Shown here piece after piece: positions 32,061-46,500 of a stretch of 64,000 bases of DNA. Below the pieces are notes generated by a model. That model was given only the letters and a program-made list of their open reading frames with translations. It searched no databases and was not told the DNA's origin. The stretch is from Megalopta genalis (taxonomy: Eukaryota > Arthropoda > Insecta > Hymenoptera > Halictidae). The stretch covers positions 1 to 64,000 of the forward strand of contig NW_027476981.1 in NCBI RefSeq assembly GCF_051020955.1. Direction: 5' to 3'. Made by a program: the position numbers and the translations under genes. Positions within the stretch are counted from its first letter, which is position 1. Each line of letters starts with the position of its first letter.

Positions 32061-35000
32061 AACCTTCTACTTCGTTTGATTTGAAGGTAAGTCATGTGTT
32101 CCGCATTGATTTGAAGCTCAATCATGTGTTTCGCATGGATTTGAAGTTAACTCGTTTGTTTCGCATGCAGTCGAAGTTAAATCATGAATATCACAAGTAT
32201 GTGAAGACAACCCATTTGTTTCGCAAGAATATGAAGCTAAACAATGTGTTTCGCATCGTTTTGAAGCTTAATCATGTGTTTCTCTTGGATTTGAAACTAA
32301 CTCGTTTGTTTGGCATGCAGTTGATGCTAAATCAATTATATCACTAGCATTTGAATTTAAACCATTTCTTTCGCAAGAATATGAAGCTAAAACATGTGTT
32401 TCGCATTGATTTGAAGCTAAATCATGTGTTTCGCATGGATTTGAAGCTAACTCGTTTGTTTCGCATGCACTTGAAGCTAAATCATGTATATCATAAGTAT
32501 TTGAAGCCAAATTATTTGTTTCGCTTGGATTTGAAGCCAAGCCTTCTACTTCGCATTGATTTGAAGCTAAATCATGTGTGTCGCATGAATTTGAATCTAA
32601 ATCGTGTGTATGGCTTGGATTTGAAGCTAACTCGTCTGTTTCGCATGCAGTTGATTCTAAATCATATATACCACAAGTATCTGAAGCTAAATCATTTGTT
32701 TCGCACGAATTTGAATCTAATCCATGTGTTTCGCATGAATTTTAAGCTAAATCATGTGTTTCGCATGGAATTGAAGCTAACTCGTTTGTTTCGCATGCAC
32801 TTGAAGCTAAATCATGTATATCATAAGTATTTGAAGCCAAATTATTTGTTTCGCTTGGATTTGGAGCCAAGCCTTCTACTTCGCATTGATTTGAAGCTAA
32901 ATCATGTGTGTCGCATGAATTTGAATCTAAATCGTGTGTATCGCTTGGATTTGAAGCTAACTCGTCTGTTTCGCATGCAGTTGATTCTAAATCATATATA
33001 CCACAAGTATCTGAAGCTAAATCATTTGTTTCGCACGAATTTGAATCTAATCCATGTGTTTCGCATGAATTTTAAGCTAAATCATGTGTTTCGCATGGAT
33101 TTGAAGCTAAGCCTTCTACTTCGCATTGATTTGAAACTAAATCATGTGTTTCGCTTGGATTTGAAGCTAACACGTTTGTTTCGCCTGCATTTGAAGCTTT
33201 ATCAATTATATCGCAAGTATTTGAAGCTAAATCGTTTGTGTCGCATGTATTTTAAGCTACGCCTTCTACTTCGCCTTGTTTTGAAGCTAAATCATGTATT
33301 TCGCATGCATTTGAAGCTAACTCGTTTGTTTCGCATGCAGTTGAACGTAAATCATGTATACCACAAGTATTTGAAGCTAAACCATTTGTTTCGCATTGAT
33401 TTGAAGCTAATCCTTCAACTTCGCATTGATTTGAAGCTAAATCATTTGTTTCCCTTGGATTTGAAGGTAACGCGATTGTTTCGCCTGCGTTTGAAGCTAT
33501 ATGATGTATATCAGAAGTATTTGAAGCAAAATCATTTGATTCGCATGGATTTGAAGCTACGCCTTCTACTCCGCATTGATTTGAAGCAAAATCATGTGTT
33601 TCGCATGCATTTGAAGCTAAATCATGTGTTTTGCATGGATTTGTAGCTAAAACGTTTGTTTCGCCTGCAGTTGACACTATATCACTTATATCGCAAGTAT
33701 TTGAATCTAAATCATTGGTTCCGCATGGATTTGAAGCTTAGCCTTCTACTTCGCATTGATTTGTAGCTAAATCATTTGTTTCGCATGGATTTGGAGCTAA
33801 CTCGATAGTTTCTCCTGCATTTGATGCTATATCACTTATATCGCAAGTATCTGAACCTAAGGCATTTGTGTCGCATGGCTTTGAAGATAAGCCTTCTACT
33901 TTGCATTAATTTGAAGATAAATCATGTGTTTCGCTTGGATTTGAAGCTAACTCGTTTGTTTCGCCTGCATTTGAAGCTATATCTTTTACGTCGCAAGTAT
34001 GTGAAACTAAATCATTTGTTTCGCATGGATTTTAAGCCGAATCATGCGTTTCGCATGGAATTGAATCTACCTGGTTTGTTTCGCCTCCAGTTGAATCTAT
34101 ATCACTTATATCGCAAGTATTTGAAACTAAATCATTTGTTCCGCATGTATCTGAAGCTACGCCTTCTACTTCGCATTGATTTTTTGCTACATCATGTGTT
34201 TCGCATGAATTTGATGCTAACTCGTTTGTTTCGCATGCATTTGAATCTGTTTCACATATATTCGCAAGTATTTGAGGATAAGTTATTTGATTCGCATGGA
34301 TATGAAGCTAAGCCTCCTTCACTTCGCCCTGATTTGAAGCAAAATCATGTGTTTCGCTTTGATTGGAAGCTAAGTCATGTGTTTCGCATGGATTTGAAGC
34401 GATCTCGTTTGTTTCGCATGCAGTTGAAGCTAAATCATGTTTATCACAAGTATCTGAAACTAAACCATTTGTTTCGCAAGAATATGACGCTAAACCATGT
34501 GTTTCGCATGAATTTGAAGCTAAATTATGTGTTTCGCTTGGATTTGAAACTAAGTCAGGTGTATCGCATGGATTTGAAGCTAACTCGTTTGTTTCGCCTC
34601 CATTTGAATCTATATTAATTATATTCGCAAGTATTTGAAGCTAAATCATTTGTTTCGCTTGGATTTGAAGCTAAACCTTCTATATCGCATTGATTTGAAG
34701 TTAGTCATGTTTTTTGCGTGGATTTGCAGCTAACTCGTTTGTTTCGCCTGCATTTGAAGCTATATCACTTCTATCGCAATTATTTGAATCTAAATCATTT
34801 GTTTCCCGCGGATTTGAAGCTAAGCCTTCTACATCGCATTGATTTAAGGCAATATCATTTGCTTCGCTTTTATTTGAATCTAAATCATGTGTTTCGCATG
34901 AATTTGAAACTAAATCATGCGTTTCATTAATTTCAAGCTATCGCGTTTGTTTCGCCTGCATTTGAAGCTATTTCATTTATATCGCAAGTATTTGAAAGTA

Positions 35001-38000
35001 ACTCATATATTTCGCATGGATTTGATGCTAAGCTTTCAACTTCGCATTGATTTGAAACTAAATCATGTGATTCCCTTGAATGTGAATCTAACTCGTTTGT
35101 TTCGTATGCAGAAGAAGCTAAATCATGTTTATCACAATTATCTGAAGCTAAACCATTTGTTTCACAAGAATATGAAGCTAAACCATTTGTTTCGCATGAA
35201 TTTGATTCTAAATCATGAGTTTCCCATGGATTTGGTGCTAAATCATGTGTTTCGCATGGATTTGAAGCTAACTCGTTTGTTTTGCATGGATTTGAAGATA
35301 CCTCGTTTGTTTCGACTTTATTTGAATCTGTACCATTTATTTCGCAAGCATTTGAAGCTAATTCATTTGTGTCGCATGGATTTGATGCTAAGCATCTGCA
35401 TCGCATTGATTTGAACCTAAATCATGTGTTTCGCATGCATTTGAAGCTTAATCATGTGTTCTGCATCGATTTGAAGCTAACTCGTTTGTTTCGCCTGCAT
35501 TTGTAGCTATTTCATATATGAGGCAACTATTGGAAGCTAAAACATTCGTTTCGCATGGATTTGAAGCCAAGCCTTCTACTTCGCATTGATTTGAAGCTAA
35601 ATTAAGTGCTTGGATTGGATTTGAAGCTAACTCGTTTGTTTCGCATGCAGTTGAATCCAAATCATGTATATCACAAGTACTTGGAGCTAAACAATTTGAT
35701 TCGCATGGATTTGAAGCTAAGCCTTGTACTTCGCATTGATTTGAAACTAAATCATGTGTTTCCCTTGGATTTGAAGCTAACTCGTTTGTTTCGCATGCAG
35801 TTGAAGCGAAATCATGTATATCACAAGTATTTGAAGCTGAACCGTTTGCTTCGCATGAATTTGAAGCCAAATCATGTGTTTCGCATGGATTTGAAGCTAA
35901 CGCGTTTCTTTCGTATGCAGTTGCAGCTAAATCATGTTTATCACAAGTATCTGAAGCTAACACATTTCTTTCGCAAGAATATGAAGCTAATCCATGTGTT
36001 TCGCATGAATTTGGAGCTAAATCATGTGTTTGGCCTGCATTTGAAGCTAACTCGTTTGTTTCGCCTGCATTTGAAGCTATTTCATTTATACCGCAAGAAT
36101 TTGAAGCTAAATCATTCGTTTCACATGGATTTGAAGCTATGCCTTCTACTTGGCATTGAATTGAAGCTAAATCGCGTGTATCGCTTAGATATGAAGCTAA
36201 CTCGTTCGTTTCGCATGCAGTTGAAGTTCAATCATGAATATCACAAGTATTTGAAGATAAACCAGTTGATTCGCATTGATTTGAAGTTAAGCCTTCTACT
36301 TCGCATTGATTTGAAGGTAATTGAAGTGTTTCGGTTGGATTTGAAGCTAACTCGTTTGTTTCGTCTGCAGTTGAAGCTAAATCATGTATATCAAAAATAT
36401 TTGAAGCTAACCCATTTGATTCGCTTGGATTTGAAGCTAAGCCTTCTACTTCGCCTTGATTTGAAGTTAAATCATGTGTTCCGCATTGATTTGATGCTAA
36501 ATCATGTGTTTCGCATGGATTTGAAGTTAACTCGTTTGTTTCGCATGCAGTCGAAGTTAAATCATGAATATCACAAGTATTTGAAGATAACCCATTTTTC
36601 GCAAGAATATGAAGCTAAACAATGTGCTTTGCATCGATATGAAGCTAAATCATGTGTTTCTCTTGCATTTTAAACAAACTCATTTGTTTCGCATGCAGTT
36701 GAAGCTGAATCATGTTTATCACAAGTATCTGAAGCTAAACCACTTGTTTCGCAAGAATATGAAGCTAAACCATGTGTTTTCATGGATTTGAAGCTAAATC
36801 ATGTTTTTCGCATTGATTTGAAGCTAAGCCTTCTACTTCGCATAGATTTGAAGCTAAATCATTTGTGTCGCATGGATTTGAAGCTAAGCCTTCTACTTCG
36901 CATTGCTTTGAAACTAAATCATGTGTTTCGCTTGGGTTTGGAGCTAACTCGTTTGTTTCGCCTGCATTTGAAACTTTATCAATTATATCGGAAGTATTTG
37001 GAGCTAAATCATTTGTGTCGCATGGTTTTAAAGCTAAGCCTTCTACTTCGCATTGATTTGAAGCTAAATCATGTGTTAAGCATGGATTTGAAGCTAACTC
37101 GTTTGTTTTGCCCGCATTTGAAGCTATATCATTTATATCGCAAGTATATGAAGCTAAACCATGCGTTTCGCTTGGATTTGTAGCTAAATCATGTGTTTCG
37201 CATGGATTTGGTACTAACTCGTTTCTTTCGCCTGCATTTGAAGCTATATCAATTATATCGCAAGTATTTGAAACTAAATCATGTGTTTCGCTTGGATTTG
37301 AAGCTACGCCCTCTACTTCGCATTGATTTGAAGCTAAATCATGTGTTTCGCCTGGATTTGAAGCTAACTCGTTTGTTTCCCCTGCATTTGAAGCTATATC
37401 ATGTTTATCAAAAGTATCTGAATCTGAACCATTTGTTTCGCAAGAATATGAATCTAAACCATGTGTTGCGCATTGATTTGAAGCTAACTCGTTTGTTTCG
37501 CATGCAGTTGAAGGTAAATCCTGTATACCACAAGAATTTGAAGCAAAACCATTTGTTTCACATTGATTTGATGCTAAGCCTTCAACTTCGCATTGATTTG
37601 AAGCTAAATAATTTGTTTCCCTTCGATTTCAAGCTAACTCGATTGTTTCGCATGCAGTTGAAGATAAATCATGTTTATCACAAGTATCTGAAGCTAAACC
37701 ACTTGTTTCGCAAGAATATGAAGCTAAACCATGTGTTTCGCATTGATTTGAAGCTAACTCGTTTGTTTTGCCTGCATTTGAACCTATTTCATTTATATCG
37801 CAAGTATTTGAAGCTAAATTATTTGTTTCGCATGGATTTGAAGCTAAACCATCTACATCGTATTGATATAAAGCTAAATCAAGTGTTTCCGTTGGATTTG
37901 AAGCTAACTCGTTTGTTTCGCATGCAGTTGAATCTAAATCATGTATATCACAAGTATTTGAATCTAAATAATTTGATTCGCATGGGTTTGAAGCTAATCC

Positions 38001-39300
38001 TTCTAATTCGCATTGATTGGATGCTAAATCATGTGTTATGTATGAATTTGAATGTTACTCGTTTGTTTCGCCTGCAGTTGAATCTAAATCATGAATATAA
38101 CACGTAGTTAAGGCTAAACCGTTTGATTCGCATGGATATTATGCTAAACCACGTGTTTCCCATGAATTTGAACCTAAATCATCTGATTAGCATGCTTTTG
38201 AGCTTAATCATGTGTTCTGAATGGATTTGAAGCCAACTCGTTTGTTTCTCCCGCATTTGAAGCTATATCACTTATATCGCAAGTATCTGAACCTAAATCA
38301 TTTGTTTCGCATGCATTTGGAGCTAACTCGTTCGTTTCGCCTGCATTTGAAGCTATACCACCTACATTTGAAGTATCTGAACCTAAATCATTTGTTTCTC
38401 ATGGATTTGAAGCTAAACCATCTACATCGCATTGATATGAAGCTAAATCAAGTGTTTCGGTTGGATTTGATGCTAACTCGTTTGTATCGCATGCAGTTGA
38501 AGCTAATTCCTGTATATCATAAATATCTGAAGCTAAACAATTTGTTTCGCATGTATTTGATGCTAAACCACGTGTTACCCATGAATTTGAACCTGAATCA
38601 TGTGTTTCGTAAGCATTTGAAGCTTAATCATGAATATCACAAGAATTTGAAGATAAACCAGTTGCTTCGCATGGATTTGAAGCTAAGCCTTCTACTTCGC
38701 ATTGATTTGAAGCAAAATCATGTGTTTCGTTGGGATTTGAAGCTAACTCGTTTGTTTCGCCTGCATTTGAACCTAAATCATGTATATTACAAGTATTTGA
38801 AGCTGAACCATTTGTTTTGCATGGATTTGAAGCCAAGCCTGCAACTTCACATTAATTTGAACCTAAATCATTTGTTTCGCATGCATTTCTAGCTTAATCA
38901 TGTCTTTTGCATGGATTTGTAGCCAACTTGTTTGTTTCGCATGCACTTGAAGCTATATCAATTATATCGCAAGTATTGGAATCAAAGTCATTTGTCTCGC
39001 ACGGATTTGTAGCTAAACCTTCTGCATCGCATTGATTTGAAAATGAATCAAGTTTTTCGCTTGGATTTGAATCTAACTCGTTTGCTTCGCCTGGATTAGA
39101 AGCTATATAATTTATATCGCAAGTATCTGAAGCTAAATCATTTGTTTCTCATGGATTTGAAGCTAAACCATCTACATCGCATTGATATGAAGCTAAATCA
39201 AGTGTTTCGGTTGGATTTGATGCTAACTCGTTTGTTTCGCATGCAGTTGAAGCTAATTCCTGTATATCATAAATATCTGAAGCTAAACAATTTGTTTCGC
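32061..39300. repeat. 30-bp minisatellite array, degenerate block right of the BEL/Pao element
   Basis: 30-bp monomers throughout, but heavily substituted, with many one-off variants and a monomer type ending TTTCGCATGCAGTTGAAG that is common here and in 23.6-25.1 kb. Some local duplications are visible; for example about 32400-32760 recurs at about 32760-33100 with shared CTAAATCATGTATATCATAAG. Overall homogenisation is lower than in flanking blocks. ORFs up to 431 codons (32351-33646, plus) are repeat by-products. Nothing else is present. Confidence 0.9.
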
Positions 39301-42300
39301 ATGTATTTGACGCTATATCAATTATATCGCAAGTATTTGAAGCTAAATCATTTGTGTCGCATGGCTTTGAAGATAAGCCTTCTACTTTGCATTAATTTGA
39401 AGGTAAATCATGTGTTTCGCTTGGATTTGAAGGTAACTCGTTTGTTTCGCCTGCATTTGAAGCTATATCATTTATATCGCAAGTATGTGAAACTAAATCA
39501 TTTCTTTCGCATGGATATGAAGCTATGCCTACTACTTCGCATTGATTTGTAACTAAATCATGTGTTTCGCATGGATTTGAAGGTAAATCATGTGTTTCGC
39601 ATGGATTTGAAACTATCTCGTTTCTTTCGCCTGCATTTGAAGCTAAATCATGTTTATCACAAGTATCTGAATCTAAACCATTTGTTTCGCAAGAATATGA
39701 AGCTAAACCATGTGTTTCGCTTGGATTTGAAGGTAACTCGTTTGTTTCGCCTGCATTTGAAGCTATATCATTTATATCGCAAGTATGTGAAGCTAAATCA
39801 TTTGTTTCGCATGGATATGAAGCTATGTCGACTACTTCGCATTGATTTGAAACTAAATCATGTGTTTCGCATGGATTTGAAGCTAAATCATGTGTTTCGC
39901 ATGGATGTGAAACTAACTCGACGTTTCGCCTGCATTTGAAGCTAAATCATGTTTATCACAAGTACCTGAATCTAAACCATTTGTTTCGCAAGAATATGAA
40001 GCTAAACCATGTGTTTCGCATGAATTTGAAGCTAAATCATTTGTGTCGCATGGCTTTGAAGCTAACTCGTTTGTTTCGCCTGCATTGAAGCTATATCACT
40101 TCTATCGCAAGTATTTGAAGCTAAATCATTTGTGTCGCATGGATTTGAAGCTAAGCCTTCTACTTCGCATTGATTTGAAACGAAATCATCTGTTTCGCTT
40201 GGATTTGAAGCTAACTCGTTTGTTTCGTCTGCATTTGAAGCTTTATCAATTATATCGCAAGTATTTGAAGCTAAACGATTTGTGTCGCATGTCTTTGAGG
40301 ATAAGCCTTCTACTTCGCATTGATTTGAAAATAAACAATGTGTTTCGCTTGGATTTGAAGCTAACTCGTTTGTTTCGCCTGCATTTGAGGCTATATCATT
40401 TATATCGCTAGTATGTGAAGCTAAACCATTGGTTTCGCATGGATATGAAGCTATGACTACTACTTCGCATTGATCTGAAACTAAATCATGTGTTTCGCAT
40501 GGATTTGTAGCTAAGTTGTTTGTTTCGCATGCATTTGAAGCTAAATCAATCATATAGCAAGTATTTGAAGCAGAATCATTTGTGTCGCATGGCTTTGAGG
40601 ATAAGCCTTCTACTTCGCATTAATTTGAAGGTAAGTCATGTGTTTCGCTTGGATTTGAAGCTATGTCTACTACTTCGCATTGATTTGAAGCTAAATCATG
40701 TCTTTCGCATGGATGTGAAAATAACGCGATGTTTCGCCTGCATTTGAAGCTAAATCATGTTTATCACAAGTACCTGAATATAAACCATTTGTTTCGCAAG
40801 AATATGAAGCTAAACCATGTGTTTCGCATGAATTTGAAGCTAAGTCATGTGTTTCGCACAGATTTGAAGCTAACTCGTTTGTTTCGCCTGCATTTGAAGC
40901 TATATCAATTATATTGCAAGTATTTGAAGCTAACTCATTTGTGTCGCATGGCTTTGAAGATAAGCCTTCTACTTTGCATTAATTTGAAGGTAAATCATGT
41001 GTTTCGCTTGGATTTGAATGTAACTCGTTTGTTTCGCCTGCATTTGAAGCTATATCATTTATATCGCAAGTATGTGAAACTAAATCATTTCTTTCGCATG
41101 GATATGAAGCTATGCCTACTACTTCGCATTGATTTGTAACTAAATCATTTGTTTCGCATGGATTTTAAGCTAAGCCTTCTGCATCGCATGAATTTGAAGC
41201 TAAATCATGTATTTCGCACAGATTTGAAGCTAACTCGTTTGTTCCGCCCTTATTTGAAGCTATATCATTTACATCGCAAGTCTGTGAAGCTAACTCATTT
41301 GTTTCGCATGGAGTTGAAGCTAAGGCTTCTACTTCGCATTGATTTGACACTAAATCATGTGTTTCGCTTGGATTTGAAGCTAACTCGTTTGTTTCGCCTG
41401 CATTTGAAGCTATATCAATTATATCGCAAGTATTTGAATCTGAATCATTTGTGTCGCATGGCTTTGAGGATAAGCCTTCTAATTCGCATTAATTTGAAGG
41501 TAAATCATGTATTTCGCACAGATTTGAAGCTAACTCGTTTGTTCCGCCCTTATTTGAAGCTATATCATTTACATCGCAAGTCTGTGAAGCTAACTCATTT
41601 GTTTCGCATGGAGTTGAAGCTAAGGCTTCTACTTCGCATTGATTTGACACTAAATCATGTGTTTCGCTTGGATTTGAAGCTAACTCGTTTGTTTCGCCTG
41701 CATTTGAAGCTATATCATTTACGTCGCAAGTATTTGAAGCTAAATCATTTGTTTCGCATGGATTTGAAGCTAACTCGTTTGTTTCGCCTGCATTTGAAGC
41801 TTTATCAATTATATCGCAAGTATTTGAAGCTAAACGATTTGTTTCGCATGGCTTTGAGGATAAGCCTTCTACTTCGCATTGATTTGAAAATAAACCATGT
41901 GTTTCGCATGGATGTGAAACTAACTCGATGTTTCGCCTGCATTTGAAGCTAAATCATGTTTATCACAAGTACCTGAATCTAAACCATTTGTTTCGCAAGA
42001 ATATGAAGCTAAACCATGTGTTTCGCATGAATTTGAAGCTAAGTCATGTGTTTCGTACAGATTTTAAGCAAACTCGTTTGTTTCGCCTGCATTTGAAGCT
42101 ATATCAATTATATCGCAAGTATTTGAAGCTAAATCATTTGTGTTGCATGGCTTTGAAGCTAAGCCTTCTACTTCGCATTGATTTGAAGCTAAATCATGTG
42201 TTTCGCACAGATTTGAAGCTAACTCGTTTGTTTCGCCTGCATTTGATGCTATATCATTTATATCGCAAGAATTTAAAGCTAAATCATTTGTGTCGCATGG

Positions 42301-43500
42301 CTTGAAGCTAAGCCTTCTACTTCGCATTGATTTGAAGCTAAATCATGTGTTTCGCACAGATTTGAAGTTAACTCGTTTGTTTCGCCTGCATTTGATGCTA
42401 TATCAATTATATCGCAAGTATTTGAAGCTAAATCATTTGTGTTGCATGGCTTTGAATATAAGCCTTCCACTTTGCATTAATTTGAAGGTAAATCATGTGT
42501 TTCGCTTGGATTTGAAGCTAAGCCTTCTGCTTCGCATTGATTTGGAACTAAATCATGTGTTTTACTTGGATTTGAAGCTAACTCGTTTGTTTCGCATGCA
42601 TTTGAAGCTGTATCAATTATATCGCAAGTATTTGAAGCTAAATCATTTGTGTCGCATGGCTTGGAAGATAAGCCTTCTACTTTGCATTAATTTGAAGGTA
42701 AATCATGTGTTTCGCTTGAATTTGAAGCGAACTCGTTTGTTTCGACTGCATTTGAAGCTATATCATTCAATCGCAAGTATGTGAAGCTAAATAATCTGAT
42801 CCGCATGAATTTTAAGCTAAATCATGTGTTTCGCATGGATTTGAAGCTACCTCGTTTGTTTCGCCTGCAGTTGAATCTATATCACTTATATCGCAAGTAT
42901 TTGAAGCTAAATCATTTGTTCCGCATGGATATGAAGCTAAGCCACCTACTTCGCATTGATTTGAAGCTAAATCATGTGTTTCGCACAGATTTGAAGCTAA
43001 CTCGTTCGTTTCGCCAGCATTTGATGCTATATCATTTATATCGCAAGTATTTAAAGCTAAATCATTTGTGTCGCATGGCTTTGAAGCTAAGCCTTCTACT
43101 TCGCATTGATTTGAAGCTAAATCATGTGTTTCGCACAGATTTGAAGCTAACTCGTTTGTTTCGCCTGCATTTGATGCTATATAAATTATATCGCAAGTAT
43201 TTGAAGCTAAATCATTTGTGTTGCATGGCTTTGAATATAAGCCTTCCACTTTGCATTAATTTGAAGGTAAATCATGTGTTTCGCTTGGATTTGAAGCTAA
43301 GCCACCTACTTCGCATTGATTTGAAGCTAAATCATGTGTCTCGCTTGGTTTTAAAGCTAACTCGTTTGTTTCGCATGCGGTTGAAGCTAAATCATATTTA
43401 TCTCAAGTATCTGAAGCTAAACCACTTGTTTCGCAAGCATATGAAGCTAAACCACGTGTTTCGCATGAATTTGAAGCTAAATCATGTGTTTCGCATAGAC
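39300..43500. repeat. 30-bp minisatellite array, homogenised block resembling 2.2-4.2 kb
   Basis: The array becomes regular again. It shares block-specific variants with the left end of the window: the unit with CAATCATATAGCAAG occurs at 25-80, 2212-2270, 2901-2960 and 40520-40580, and the monomers after it keep the same order. A 300-bp tandem copy is present (about 41215-41415 repeated at 41515-41715). No gene. Confidence 0.85.
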
Positions 43501-46500
43501 TTGAAGCTAACTCGTTTGTTTTGCCTGCATTTGAAGCTATATTAATTATATCGCAAGTATTTGAAGCTAAATCATTTGTGTCGCATGGCTTTGAGGATAA
43601 GCCTTCTACTTCGCATTAATTTGAAGGTAAATCATGTGTTTCGCTTGGATTTGATTCTAACTCGTTTGTTTCGCCTGCATTTGAAGCTATATCATTTATG
43701 TCGCAAATATTTGAATCTAAATCATTTGTTTCGCATGGATTTGAAGCTAAGCCTTCTACTTGGCATTGATTTGAAACCAAATCATGTGTTTCGCTTGGAT
43801 TTGAAGCTAACTCGTTCATTTCGCCTGGATTTGAAGCTTTAACAATTTTATCGCAAGTATTTGATGCTAAACGATTTGTGTCGCATGGCTTTGAGGATAA
43901 GCCTCCTACTTCGCATTAATTTGAAGGTAAATCATGTGTTTCTCTTGGATTTGAAGCTAACTCGTTTGTTTCGCCTGCATTTGAAGCTATATCATTTATA
44001 TCGCAAGTATGTGGAACTGAATCATTTGTTTCGGATGGATTTGAAGCTAAGCCTTCTGATTCGCATTGATTTGAAACTAAATCATGTGTTTCGCATGGAT
44101 TTGAAGCTAAGCCTTCTGCTTCGCATTGATTTGAAGCTAAGCCTTCTGCTTCGCATTGATTTGAAACTAAATCATGTGTTTCGCATGGATTTGAAGCTAA
44201 GCCTTCTACTTCACATTGATTTGAAACTAAATCATGTGGTCCGCATGGATTTGAAGCTAAACCATGTGTTTCGCACAGATTTGAAGCTAACTCGTTTGTT
44301 TCGCCTGCATTTGATGCTATAACATTTATATCGCAAGTATTTAAAGCTAAATCATTTGTGTCGCATGGCTTTGCAGATAAGCCTTCCACTTTGCATTAAT
44401 TTGAAGGTAAATCATGTTTTCGCTTGGATTTGAAGCTAAGCCTTCTACTTTGCATTGATTTGGAACTAAATCATGTGTTTCGCTTGGATTTGAAGCTAAC
44501 TCGTTTGTTTCGCCTGCATTTGAAGCTATATCATTTATATCGCAAGTATCTGAACCTAAACCATTTGTTTCGCAAGAATATGAAGCTAAACCATGTGTTT
44601 CGCATGAATTTGAAGATAAATCATGTGTTTTGCATGGATTTGAAGCTAACTCGTTTGTTTCGCCTGCATTTGAAGCTATTTCAATTATATCTCAAGTAGA
44701 TGAAGGTAACTCAAATATTTCGCATGGATTTGAAGCTAAGCTATCAACTTCGCAGTGATTGGAAGCTAAATCAAGTGTTTCGCACAGATTTGAAGCTAAC
44801 TCGATTGTTTCGCCCTTATTTGAAGCTATATCGTTTATATCGCAAGTCTGTGAAGCTAAATCATTTGTTTCGCATGGAGTTGAAGCTAAGGCTTCTACTT
44901 GGCATTGATTTGACACTAAATCATGTGTTTCGCACAGATTTGAAGCTAACTCGTTTGTTTCGCCTGCATTTGAAGCTATATTAATTATATCGCAAGTATT
45001 TGAAGCTAAATCATTTGTGTCGCATGGCTTTGAGGATAAGCCTTCTACTTCGCATTAATTTGAAGGTAAATCATGTGTTTCGCTTGGATTTGAAGCTAAC
45101 TCGTTTGTTTCGCCTGCATTTGAAGCTATATCATTTATGTCGCAAATATTTGAATCTAAATCATTTGTTTCGCATGGATTTGAAGCTAAGCCTTCTACTT
45201 GGCATTGATTTGAAACCAAATCATGTGTTTCGCTTGGATTTGAAGCTAACTCATTCATTTCGCCTGGATTTGAAGCTTTATCAATTTTATCGCAAGTATT
45301 TGATGCTAAACGATTTGTGTCGCATGGCTTTGAGGATAAGCCTTCTACTTCGCATTAATTTGAAGGTAAATCATGTGTTTCGCTTGGATTTGAAGCTAAC
45401 TCGTTTGTTTCGCCTGCATTTGAAGCAATATCATTTATATCGCAAGTATGTGGAACTGAATCATTTGTTTCGCATGGGTTTGAAGCTGAGCCTTCTGATT
45501 CGCATTGATTTGAAGCTAAGCCTTCTGCTTCGCATTGATTTGAAACTAAATCATGTGTTTCGCATGGATTTGAAGCTAAGCCTTCTGCTTCGCATTGATT
45601 TGAAACTAAATCATGTGTTTCGCTTGGATTTGAAGCTAACTCGTTTGTTTCGCCTCCATTTGAAGCTATATCATTTATGTCGCAAAAATTTGAATCTAAA
45701 TCATTTGTTTCGCATGGATTTGAAGCTAAGCCTTCTACTTCGCATTGATTTGAAACCAAATCATGTGTTTCGCTTGGATTTGAAGCTAACTCGTTCATTT
45801 CGCCTGGATTTGAAACTTTATCAATTTTATCGCAAGTATTTGATGCTAAACGATTTGTGTCGCATGGCTTTGAGGATATGCCTTCTACTTCGCATTAATT
45901 TGAAGGTAAATCATGTGTTTCGCTTGGATTTGAAGCTAACTCGTTTGTTTCGCCTGCATTTGAAGCTATATCATTTATATCGCAAGTATGTGGAACTGAA
46001 TCATTTGTTTCGCATGGATTTGAAGCTAAGCCTTCTGATTCGGATTGATTTGAAACTAAATCATGTGTTTCGCATGGATTTGAAGCTAAGCCTTCTACTT
46101 CACATTGATTTGAAGCTAAGCCTTCTGCTTCGCATTGATTTGAAGCTAAGCCTTCTGCTTCGCATTGATTTGAAACTAAATCATGTGTTTCGCATGGATT
46201 TGAAGCTAAGCCTTCTGCTTCGCATTGATTTGAAACTAAATCATGTGTTTCGCATGGATTTGAAGCTAAGCCTTCTACTTCACATTGATTTGAAACTAAA
46301 TCATGTGGTTCGCATGGATTTGAAGCTAAACCATGTGTTTCGCACAGATTTGCAGCTAACTCGTTCATTTCGCCTGGATTTGAAGCTTTATCAATTTTAT
46401 CGCAAGTATTTGATGCTAAACGATTTGTGTCGCATGGCTTTGAGGATATGCCTTCTACTTCGCATTAATTTGAAGGTAAATCATGTGTTTCGCTTGGATT

